A stretch of DNA of 64,000 nucleotides from Puccinia triticina (taxonomy: Eukaryota > Basidiomycota > Pucciniomycetes > Pucciniales > Pucciniaceae): contig NC_070559.1 in the NCBI RefSeq assembly GCF_026914185.1, forward strand, positions 3,038,001 to 3,102,000, in the 5' to 3' direction. Position numbers and translations under genes: made by a program. Positions 32,755 through 42,524 of this stretch are shown piece after piece. A model generated the notes under the pieces. That model was not told where the DNA came from and made no database searches. It was given only the letters and a program-made list of their open reading frames with translations. Each line of letters starts with the position of its first letter. The stretch's first letter is position 1.

Positions 32755-33165
32755 GGACGAGCTTAGCATTTGAGCAGAAGAGGAGCCTCTCTGCTTGCTT
32801 AACATGTTCCCGACCTCTGCGGGCTCGTTAGCGTACACGCCACCCCCTCCCTGGACATCTGGGTGCTAGGCTGCGTGCTGTAATGGCTGCTGCAGGGTCA
32901 TTTGCTGTTCGAGGAAGACTTTGAGCCGCGGCTTTGGCTCAAGATCATGACGGTTCAGTTTGAGTTCCCAGGTGCGTTGGTGGTCACGGCGGCAGACAAG
33001 AGTGGGAGGGAGGCGGAGGAGAAGATGGAGGTGGCTAAACTTGTTCAGGGATTTCTGGCGGTGGACCGGGACAGTCGCTGGGTAGTCTTGGATATTGGAT
33101 GCTTTCCCTGGCTCAAACGAGCCTCGTCCGACCGGTTCTATGATTTTCCTCAGTACATATATTGA
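32755..33165 (+). pseudogene. Captured protein-kinase fragment (subdomains VIII-XI) in Helitron 1
   Basis: Across one frameshift the plus strand gives SAGSLAYTPP, which fits the end of a kinase activation segment. Then come SLDIWVLGCVL and LLQGHLLFEEDFEPRLWLKI, which match the D.WSLGC.LY.LL.G..PF block. LVQGFLAVDRDSRWVVLDIGCFPWL follows, close to the L..DP..R.....I...PWL end of Ser/Thr kinases. There is a TAA after GCVL. The catalytic HRD and DFG parts are absent. This is a gene piece picked up by the Helitron or its ancestor; the parent kinase cannot be named by eye. Upstream frames (31780-32190, 32223-32657) are not recognised. Confidence 0.7.
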
Positions 33166-34310
33166 GCAAACCAAAAGTATGGTAGCGATTTGCAAGACAA
33201 CAACAAAAGGTAAACAAAAATTTGGAAACTGATTACTGTTGGTGTCCAAAGGAAGGAGTGCCAAACTCCGTGTCCCCATCTCCTCTTTGCTATTTCAGTT
33301 TTTCACAATATGTATCAATTCAATTCAATCCTCAAATTATGTAGCCGAGAGGCAATCAATCAAATTGTTGGGAGAAATGCTTTCATACTGGTCAAGTTAC
33401 AACATGATGAATCAATAGATCTCAAGATTATGAAGAATCAGTTGAAAGATAAGTCTAAAAATATCCAATTTGAACCCTTTCATGTTTTCAAGGTTGAAAA
33501 TTGTTTCCATGCCTCCTTGCTATCTCATATTTGTCTTGTTTTATTTGCTTTTCCAGTCTTCAACTTTATCCTGGTCTTTGTTGCTAATCCAAGGAAGCCT
33601 GCTCCAATTGATTCAATACTCAGGTGAAATAAAGAAAAATTAATCAATTTCTGAGGAAGTTTTGTTAAATTACACATATGCTTATATGTATACTTCAATA
33701 TGCTTCTATACTATAGTCAATCTTTGGTCATATACTTAGTCTATCAGATCCTTGATCCTCATGCTCTTCTTGACTGAATCCATAACCATATTATATCTTT
33801 GTGCCTGTCCCACCTGTCACAAGACAGTTTGGTATTCTCAGTCCTGCAGCTCCTGTGCCCCTCAACAATCTTTGTATTGATAAGGATGGTTTGTATATCT
33901 CTTGTCATGATTCTTTGTATCAAGTTAAGTTGATGATTTTATTTGCTAATTCATCATCTGTTCTAAAAGATTTTTACAGATGAACAGTTTAACAATGAGA
34001 GAATTTTCTTGATCCTTCAGATTGAGAACCTCAGATAATTGGTTCAGTTTTGTCTCCTAACTTGTACTGACAAACAAACACCCTCCCTGCTTCTTTTGCC
34101 TCCAAAATTCTACGTCTTTTCTTATGGCGTGTTATAATATGATGTTTTTATGCCCTGTTATTTTCCTACATATGCCTCTTGAACTACATAACGTCACTAT
34201 TAGTATGTTTTATTCTACACTTTGCACTCTGTGATGATTTGGGACGGGTACTTCTGTGGAAAACAAGTCTCAAAAGGGGGTGGAGGGGGGTTGGGCGGGG
34301 CCGTGCACGT
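33166..34310. other. Rest of Helitron 1 interior, no assigned gene
   Basis: A 105-codon frame at 33310-33627 is open but not recognised. The rest is T-rich non-coding sequence. Confidence 0.4.
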
Positions 34311-34345
34311 AGGCCCTGCAGCGGCATAGCCGCTTTGGCCTCTAG

Positions 34346-34680
34346 TCCTGATTAAAAACTAAAACTAAAAATTCAAAAATTCAAAAAATTTACAAAAAAT
34401 TTACTTCTACATATTCTAATAACACGCTAATTGCTTTCAAACAACTTTAAACTGGTTCTAAATTGATAAAATATCTAACTGAACCCTTGAAAATTTTTTT
34501 TACGTCTATTGTGCTTGTGAAAGTGCAGAACCGTGACTCCTCCGCAGATCTTTTTATCCCTTCGTCAGACTTATCTTCACTGGGATCCCCTATACCGTCG
34601 AATCAAGAAGAGATATCAAAAATCGGAGTATGCTCAAAAGATTCCTCTCCTTCCAAAGCATAATTGCCGATAATTTCTCA
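34346..34680 (+). other. Leader of the truncated X-like element
   Basis: It resumes the X-like 5' leader after Helitron 1 (TCCTGATTAAAAAC, GTGAAAGTGCAGAACCGTGA, TCAAGAAGAGATA), parallel to 15560-15780. Similarity ends near 34680, about where X Gag would begin, so the element was cut here. Confidence 0.7.
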
Positions 34681-35203
34681 CATGAACATTTGTGTTGTAC
34701 TTCTTCCTTTAATGGCAACTGATCTATAGCCTCATCCTTTTGTCCTTTCCATCAACACTGTGGCTCCGCTGGTGTCTCGAAATCTTGACCTTTTGCATGC
34801 CCAGACTTTTGGAAAAAAACTTTCAACAATTGATTCTGAATGCCCCTTTCCGGGAATGTTTTGCTCCTCTCTGACCAAATGCCTGAGACAACAAGAATAT
34901 TGCCGTCGATCATGAGCCAAACCTCTTCATCTGAGCTGCCTCTTCCGGCAAAATATTTTTACCCTCGATTCGGAGCAAAGGTCAGCTAAAGCTCCATCAA
35001 AATCTGATACCTGTACATCATCGTCAATCTCCAAAATGCTCTTCACCACACTCAAACTCCGTTCTTTCACATACGTCGCAGATTGTCCGCGCTTTGGAAC
35101 AAACAATTTGTTCAAGATTTCATTGTCTCTTGGGTGGTTCATGCACTTAGGCAAACCTGAACCGCACTAAAACCTACTCCTCAACATCTTCACTCCGACT
35201 CCA
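34681..35203. other. No recognised feature
   Basis: Between the truncated leader and the first Helitron-block frame I see no coding similarity and no clear Helitron 5' terminus. Confidence 0.4.
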
Positions 35204-35770
35204 ATGGAGAGTGGCCCTGCACCCGCCTCTTGGCTTGTGTTTGAGGGCTCAATGTCCGCGCCGGAATCGTCCAAAATTATCACGGTCACAGCGCATGCCT
35301 CACAGTTTTATCACACTATACCTGCCGCATGTCAATCCCTGTCAGCTGTTCAGTTGGAAGGAGTATTATCCATTGTCAAGAATCAAGGGGAACTCCTTGG
35401 CAAGGATCCTGACACACCCAATGTTAGCCTGCACCTCTCTCCTGTGGCGGGTGTTTGTGCTGACCAGTTACACCTGCAGTCCTGTTTATTCAAGATTACA
35501 TTGGAGGTGCCATCTATACAAAAGGCATTAGAAGGTGTGGCAACAGGCAAAGCAATGTGGGTTGCGGCTGATGTGATAGCTTGCATCAAGAATGTCATAA
35601 CTGTCAAGGTGTGCTGTCCCAACAGCTATGCCCCATATAATATGCTGACATTTCTTATAGGTCAAACAGTTCTTCATCGCCAGTTGAGTTCAGCTGGCGC
35701 CCAGGAGTATTGTGAACCTGGGGGTAGACCGGTGGAATCGCTACATCAACATCCGTTCACAGTGTACTAG
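35204..35770 (+). CDS. Hypothetical protein in the Helitron block, 188 residues
   Basis: An uninterrupted frame from ATG 35204 beginning MESGPAPASWLVFEGSMSAP. I do not recognise it. It is mildly hydrophobic, with no signal peptide, zinc motif or repeats; a Val/Cys-rich central part (ADVIACIKNVITVKVCCPN) stands out. It lies 830 bases upstream of the spliced unknown gene on the same strand. It may be an accessory gene of the Helitron, part of a captured host gene, or an exon of something larger. Its intactness among broken neighbours is the main reason to list it. Confidence 0.4.
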   Translation: MESGPAPASWLVFEGSMSAPESSKIITVTAHASQFYHTIPAACQSLSAVQLEGVLSIVKNQGELLGKDPDTPNVSLHLSPVAGVCADQLHLQSCLFKITLEVPSIQKALEGVATGKAMWVAADVIACIKNVITVKVCCPNSYAPYNMLTFLIGQTVLHRQLSSAGAQEYCEPGGRPVESLHQHPFTVY

Positions 35771-36598
35771 GGGAGACGGGGCGGCGAGCGCCCTGGTCCC
35801 CTAGGAACTGGGATCTGGAACATGTTGTACACCTCAATTTGGAACTGTACATCGTGGCATAATGTCACGTTTGATTTCTTTTGTACATACATATATAAAA
35901 ATATGTTTGAGATGTCGACTGATGACTTCTCATCCGTACGCCATGTATATAGTCAATGTATTCTGTATTAATGTACATAAGAACAACAACTCGGCCGTAG
36001 ATCCAAATGGTATAAAGTCCCCTGTTTGTTGCAGCGAAATCTGTCCCCCGTGCTTGGCTTCGCCCCTTGACTTGCATACCTCCCTGGAGGGGGAATCTTG
36101 TCACTGGGCGTGTATTTCTTATGTAGTATTCTATGTTATATCGTGCCGAAATTGCTGCCCTGAAAATACATAAACTCTCCCCTGGACGTGGCTCATGAGA
36201 TTTACTACCCAGTGTGATGCATCTAATGAACGTAGTTGCTATAGCGCTGGTCCAGCGCTGGTCGCACTACCTCCAAACCTGCAGTGTTAAGCAATAGCCT
36301 GTTTTGGTAAATATTCCGTTGTATTTATCTTGAGTGACGGAGTACAGGGCGGCACATTGAACTGGTGCTCTTCCTCCTGCAGTGATCTGAAATATTGGCT
36401 CAAGGGGCAGTTCTATCATTTTCTGGTGTCGAGGTCATTCCTCATGTGCGGAATGGCTTGCCTCCAGTGGATTGTAGGAATCCAGGATATATAAATCAGT
36501 ACAGGGTGCTTGGAATCAGCTCAAGCCCTATATCTCGCTATTCCGGCATCTCAATAGTTGCAAGATACCTGAATTTGTGTTTTCTCCACCGGCCTATT
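35771..36598. other. Spacer with no assigned gene
   Basis: Short open frames only; one of 106 codons (36395-36715) overlaps the first exon of the next gene in the same phase and need not be separate. Confidence 0.4.
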
Positions 36599-37721
36599 AT
36601 GTCTAACACCACCACTGCCTCTGGCAATAGGCCTTTGACTTGCCAAGCGCTTTTTGAGATCGAAGAGGAGGTGAGCATTGATTGTCCAGTTCATCGACCT
36701 TTACTAATCATCTAAATTATAGACTCAGGTTCTGGTACCCAACAAACAACAGTACGGCTTGATCTCGACTCCAGCTCTGTTTAGCTGTAAAAAGGACAAC
36801 CCTATGTGTTACGAGGTTGCTCTCAGGACCAATACCTCCAGAGACCATATGTTGATCAAATGCTGGATTTATAAAGTTACCGCCAAAGCTCTCTTCCTGA
36901 ATGAGAAGTCCAAAGTCCCTGTCCTCAATTATTTTCCCGAGAGGGCTGTTAAGGTGACCCTCACAGAAAATTTTGCTGGTGATACTGTTGACGATGCCAC
37001 TCTTTTTGGAGTGGGCTTGGTTGTTTTGTTTTGGAAAGAGAGCAAGGACGACAATCCCAGGCACGGGCCTTGCTTGACGGCGGTAGTATTGCACAGTGAC
37101 TGGGATCCAAATGTAACTCTATCAATATCTTCTGGATCTCAACTTTTGCTGACTAGATGTGCTCAGGATTGTGTAGTCAAGACGTTCAATGTTGCCTCAA
37201 TTCCACGTCTTATTAAAACGCACACCATGTTCCGAGAAGGCAAAGAGTTTTTCTTTGACTCTATATTAGTTGAATGGGAAATGATTGAGAAAATGGCTGT
37301 ACTCGAGGTGAGATCCATTCCCTTTCCTTGACTGTGGAATATACTAAGGCTGTTGTGTTATCAGGTGGTGCACCTCTCTCCAGTCGGACCGGCGGGATCT
37401 GGATCTTGAGGCCCCACGGGCTCTGCCACTAGCAGTCCCAATAGAAAGCGCCAAGTGTGAGTTGTGTAATTTGGATATGATGCCAGATTGTCGCTTCTGA
37501 TCAATCTTTTGTATGTGTGCAGCATTCGCTTCAATTCCACCAGCAATACAGTTGAGCCGGTGGCCTTGACTTCATCGGTTACGTCTACTGGTAATCAAGC
37601 CAAAGGCTCACTCAAAATCCCCTTCAGACCCTCAAGTGCTGTTGAAGCAGGTGATACATCGGAGACTGAGGTCCCGCTGAACAGTATTGCCGCCGGGAAG
37701 AAGAGGGTCAGAAAATTTTAA
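36599..37721 (+). CDS. Intact four-exon gene of unknown function inside the Helitron block
   Basis: Exons 36599-36670, 36723-37307, 37384-37454 and 37523-37721 join with consistent GT..AG borders and phases to give 308 residues with no stop. The introns are about 50-75 bases, the size seen in rust genes. The protein starts MSNTTTASGNRPLTCQALF, has a central globular part (PMCYEVALRTNTSRDHMLIK, LFGVGLVVLFWKESKDDNP) and ends in a basic tail KKRVRKF. I know no family for it. It lies upstream of the Rep-helicase remnants on the same strand, so it could be an accessory gene carried by this Helitron lineage or a captured host gene. Exon 3 borders are the least certain. Confidence 0.6.
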
Positions 37722-38003
37722 AAAGATTGCCAAAACCAATTGACTTTTCAATTGCACCGAGTCCTTTTACTTGACCTCATACTGCTGGGTTGCTTTTCTT
37801 TAGCTACAATTTTTTACTTGGAGCGTTTGATATATGTCTTTTGTTGACATTAATATCTTAATCCGGCCATTTTGTTTGGGCTTAACTTGTTGTCCCTTGG
37901 TTGCACTCAAAGATACACATCTTCATTATAATCGCACACCAAACCTCCTTTCCGTTATACATTCAATATTCTTCATTTCTTTCTTCATTCAAACCAACCA
38001 TTC

Positions 38004-40095
38004 ATGTCGTACATTGGTCCTGCGTGTTCAAGCCAAGCGGAGAATAACAAAGCCTCATTGTTCGCTTGCGGCATACTCAACGGGCCCCATCTACTTGGCG
38101 CATGCGATATGTCATGTGTGTATTGCGGTGCTTTGCATTGGGCTGAAGAGAGAGAAATCGTCAACGTTAACGGCGGTAATAAAGCATTTTCGACATGTTT
38201 CCAGAAGGGCAAAGTCAAATTACCTCACGATTTGGGACCTGCCCCCAAGTTCCCGGCCATGTTAGAATCCCTCTTGACTGGTACTTCAATAGGTAGAAAT
38301 CTGTCTTTCAATACTGAGCCCGTTGCAAGTGGACTAATGATTCAAATTCTTTCCTAGATGCCAAAAATTTTCAGAAATACATCAGAACATAGAATAATGC
38401 GATATCGTTTACTTCTCTAGGTTTCACTCTCAGTGACCAAGCAATGAGAATCCCAGGGGCCCCTGTTTTTACGATCCAAGGCGGTTTATCTCACGAGATT
38501 GGTCCAATTCAACCCAAAGTACCTTCACATGCACATTTTTCTCAGATCTTCGTTGTTGGGGATGGAGGTTTAGAGGAGGCAAATCACCGCAAAACTTGCA
38601 CGCTGGGTTCAAAAGCAAGCACCTCTACACGTGACGGCATAGATGTGAATACCATCATGAAGCTGCAGAACTTGATGTACTGTCACAATCCTTATGCTAA
38701 GTTATATCAAATGGCTGGGGAGGTCCTTAAAAGAGGCAGACATATTTCAATGGTCCTTAAAACTGTTGAAAACGCGCAAAAGGACCCTAGACAATACAAC
38801 GCTCCAACGGTCCAGGAAGTAGGGATAATCATTGAGGGCAAAGGAGTGCCCAAAGCACCCCGTCAAAGAGGAGGATACCTGCAACGTATATCCGATTTGC
38901 ACTCGAGCTACTTCCCGCTCCAGTATCCAATATTTTTTCCTTATGGTGGCCAACAATGGGAACCAACCTACTCGATCCTAGCAAAAGATGGTATGTACAA
39001 CATCTGTACGGCAATATCCGGTATGATGTCAAAATTGATGGAAATATTGATTTAGGTAAAAAGCGGAATGTCAGCCAATTGGAGTTGATGGATTATTTGC
39101 TGTTCTCAAGAGAAGGTCAATTCTCGCCAATTCTTGCAGGCAAAACCCTATTTCAAGAATTGATAGTTGATATGTACGCATGTGTGGAGAGCTCAAGGTT
39201 GAATTGGTTCAAGCATAATCAGGACGCGCTAAAGGTTCAGATGTACGCCGGTTTAGTTGAAGCTCTAGGCCAGAATTCCGAGCCAACGGGCCAAAAGATT
39301 GTTTTGCCGTCTTCTTTTATTGGTGGCCCAAGAGCGATGAATCAATTATATCAAGACGCAATGGCGTTAGTTGCCAAACTTGGACCTCCTGACTACTTTA
39401 TTACAATTACAGCAAATCCCGCTTGGCCGGAAATTGCAAAGATGCTAAAGCAAGGAGAAGAACCAGCCAACCATGCTACCATCATAGCCCAAATCTTTAA
39501 GATGAAACTGAAGCATCTGATGAAGTTACTATGGAAAGAGAAGAGGCTTGGACAAATCATCTCTTATCTGTCAACGATTGAGTTTCAAAAGCGCGGTATG
39601 CCCCACATGCATCTCATGATTACGGTCAACAAGCATCATAAGCCTAACACGCCAGCCAAGATCAATAGCGTGGTAACCGCAGAAATTCCAGATCCTGTGA
39701 AAGAGCCAAATCTCTATTGAATTGTAGGCAGGTGTATGTTACACGGACCCTGTGAGGGTAGAACATGTATTCAAAAGGGCAGCTGCCGTTTTCGATTTCC
39801 AAAACAATTTGCCAAAGAGACGACGTTGATTTAAGGCGCCTATCCTATATACAGAAGGCGTGATAATGGCTGAACCATAAGGAAGGGCTCAAATGTGTTT
39901 GATAATAGTGCTGTCGTGCCGCACAACAAATTCCTGTCTTTGCAACTAGACTGTCATGTGAATGTGGAAGTAGCAGTCCGCATACAGGCAGTCAAATATC
40001 TATATAAATACATATGTAAAGGACACGATTAATCCTACATGGCACTTCAAGATAATGATGAAACAGCGGCATATCTCGACGCTCGATATATTGGT
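38004..40095 (+). pseudogene. Helitron Rep endonuclease (broken)
   Basis: Pieces in order: CVYCGALHWAEE, the cysteine-containing N-terminus; then FTIQGGLSHEIGPIQPKVPS and LQNLMYCHNPYAKLY, the Helitron-like N domain; then FPLQYPIFFPYGGQQWEPTY. The Rep nuclease follows: PPDYFITITANPAWPEI, and GMPHMHLMIT with the HxH metal-binding pair (about 39597-39626). VKYLYKYICKG at 39991-40023 holds the tyrosines expected to nick and join single strands. At least four frame changes and several stops (after 38357, 39055, 39720 and near 39835-39880) kill the gene. Rep starts rolling-circle transposition of the element. Confidence 0.88.
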
Positions 40096-40112
40096 CCTGT
40101 GGAAGGTGTGCT

Positions 40113-42450
40113 GTGATTCATTCCCAAGTTTCCGCATTAGCAAAGCTGATGGAGTTTGTTTCATGGGCAGCTGCTTGGCGTTTACTGCAGTTTGAGATGT
40201 CTGATCGTCACCCTGCGGTTCAAAGACTGGCGCTTCATGAGGAAGATGCCCAAGGCATACTATTTCGAACGGCCCAGGAAGCTCGAGATAGGATAGACTC
40301 AGGGCAAGCTTCACAGACAATGATGACCCAGTTTTTCAAGCTGAACCAAGATGGAGTTCAGGGTCTCATGAAGAATGCAAGGGAATGTTTTTACCACGAG
40401 ATCCCAAACCATTTCTGGTGGGATCCTACGATAAATGACTGGAAGCCAAGGAAGAAGGCAATGGCCACAATTGGCCGGATCTACTTTGCAACCATCCACC
40501 AAGGCAAGAGGTATTACATTTGACTGTTGTTAGCACACAAGAAGAATATACATTCATTTGAACATTTGCGGACAGTCAATGGATGTGTATGCCAAACGTT
40601 CCGTGAGGCTGCGGATATGATGGGCCTTTTAGTCAATGACAAGCAATATGATAGTGCTATGGTCGAAGCAGCGGCGTTCAAAACGGGTTACCAACTACGG
40701 TTGATGTTCTGCATCATTTTGGTTCATAGTCCACCCGCAGGACCACTGTTGCTATTCAACAGACACTGTCATAATTTAAGCAATGATCTCAAGTACAATC
40801 TCATTTGGGATTACCAGGTGGACAATGCATCTGAAGAGCAGATCAAAGCATTTACTTTATATCACTTTGAGCAGATGCTTACTTCAATTGGGGTCCGGCC
40901 TTGTGTCTGTAGGTTTGAGAATGGATTCGATGCAACATCAATTTTTGTCTCAACTACAGTTCAGGGGTGTTGACATCATTGGAACTGTTGATATTGCCGA
41001 TTGTTGGCTCCTCAATGTCAAACTGTTGAACCCGGTGCAGACTTTCTTTTATAATTGCGTGACAAACTCCATAGAAGCAAGGAATGATCAGAGGATGTTC
41101 TACCTCGATGGTCCTGGCGGCACTGGCAAGACCTTTGTTCTGAATACTCTAATTGATTACTTCACAGTACACGACTTATCACCAGTCGTGGTAGCGGCGA
41201 CTGGAGTCGCTGCATTGCTATTGAATGGTGGTCAAACCGCACATTCCACTTTTAAAATTCCACTCAAATTCTTGGACGTCAGTTTATGTACCTTTAGTTC
41301 AAAAGATATGGTCGGCAAGCAGTTGTTGAACTCAAGAGTAATAGTGTGGGACAAGGCTGTAGCAATGCATCGGCAGGCAATCAAAACAGTGGACAGATCA
41401 ATTTGAGATTTGACGGGGATCCAGCTGCCGTTTGGAGGAAAGGCCGTAGTCTTTGCTGGAGATTTCAGGCAAACTCTACCTGTCGTCAAAGATGGTGTTT
41501 TCCCAAAGTCAGAATTGGCAACACTCAAGAGTTCACATTTATGGAAAGATATTGCAACATTCTCACTGAAGGACAACATTAGGTTAGGCATTGGTACTGG
41601 GCACGACAACGAATCAAATAAACAATTTGCGGCTTGACTTCTGGAAATAGGAGAAGGGTTATTGCAGAGCTCTGATATGGCTCAAGTTTATTTGTCCGGC
41701 GTCAAACTGGGGACATTTAGAGCTCTGTTGGCCTGCAATAGGAAAGGAATGGAATGGTGCTTTGCAGAGATCATGTCAAAACGTAGGAGTGGTATCGTGA
41801 CATACGCGGATTATATGGCCGAACGATGTATCCTGACGCCTTTGAATTCAGATTCAAAATGTATCAACAATCAAATGCTCAAGACTATCCCTGGAGAAGA
41901 GTTGGATTCCATATCCATAGACAGGCCAAATGATGAAGCAATGGATACCACTTTACAACCTGAGGCATTAGCCAAAATCAACTTTCCGGGCTTTCCAGAA
42001 AGCAACTTAAAACTCAAACCAGGTATTCCTGTGGTCCTGTTGAGGAATTTGAGTATTGCTGACGGCCTGTGCAACGGCACCAGATTGATACTCCTGAGGG
42101 TAAATAGGAATACTATTGCCGGACGTATTTTGACGGGACCTCACAAGGGGAAAGAAGTGTCCATTCCAAAGATAACACTTTTGCACAAGGGTGACTCTTA
42201 CGTTAAGGTATCTTTTTATAGGTATCAATTTCCTGTTTCTTTGGCCTTTGCAATGACAATAAACAAGTGTCAAGGTCAGAGCATGAGAAGAGTTGCTTTA
42301 GTTCTCAGGAACCAGGTGTTTGCACATGGAAAATTGTATGTAGGCCTCTCGCGTGTACGTGATGTATCCAATTTATTGGTAGTACAGCTAGCGGAGCAAA
42401 ATCAAGCGGAAGTCATGAATATGGTTAAGAAAGTTGTATTTAGAAATTAG
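40113..42450 (+). pseudogene. Helitron PIF1-type helicase (broken)
   Basis: It starts with the Rep-helicase linker (SDRHPAVQRLALHEEDAQGI, NARECFYHEIPNHFWWDP). Walker A DGPGGTGKTF is at about 41111-41140. Motif II reads VIVWDKA, where PIF1 helicases have DE, so the catalytic Glu is Lys. AGDFRQTLPVV is motif III. The last frame of 262 codons contains FAMTINKCQGQSMRRVALVL and KLYVGLSRVRD, motifs V and VI. A TGA at 41404 and a frame break near 41637 interrupt it. The helicase would unwind the donor strand during transposition. The 3' end of the element follows 74 bases later. Confidence 0.88.
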
Positions 42451-42493
42451 TCGTACTGAAAGATGTTTATACAATTGTTAAACAATAGCTGTG

Positions 42494-42524
42494 ACAGGGC
42501 GGCGTAGCCGCCCCTGGATTCTAG
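42494..42524 (+). other. Helitron 2 3' terminus
   Basis: The GGGCGGCGTAGCCGCCC palindrome ends ten bases before CTAG. The next base is T, and X pol continues. The same hairpin-CTAG-T arrangement ends Helitrons 1 and 3. Confidence 0.85.

Larger units (their letters stand above)
31423..34345 (+). mobile_element. Helitron 1, non-autonomous, 2.9 kb
   Basis: It starts TCCAAGTTTATTAAAG directly after an A and ends with a GCGGCATAGCCGC hairpin, a short spacer and CTAG (34342-34345), followed by T. The empty site is visible: removing it gives GGACTGATCA-TCCTGATTAAA, the sequence in the X leader at about 15555. Both ends match Helitron 3. It has no Rep or helicase. The interior holds an A-rich tandem array and a protein-kinase fragment. 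Confidence 0.9.
29399..42524 (+). mobile_element. Helitron-derived block ('Helitron 2') inserted at the X gag-pol boundary
   Basis: The right end is clear: a GGCGGCGTAGCCGCC hairpin followed ten bases later by CTAG (42521-42524) and then T, the Helitron 3' signature. X pol resumes at 42525 in frame. Rep and PIF1-type helicase remnants lie at 38004-42450 on the plus strand. The left end is uncertain. X Gag similarity stops between 29398 and 29416, and an A as third codon base there fits the A|T target rule, but no clean TC start is seen. The block includes a truncated X-like LTR segment (29695 to about 34680), itself invaded by Helitron 1. Confidence 0.65.

Noticed and set aside
34681..34760. 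Helitron 2 left terminus just after the truncated leader
   Set aside because: No A|TC start resembling the other Helitrons was found; A|TCTATAGCC at about 34718 is possible but unsupported.
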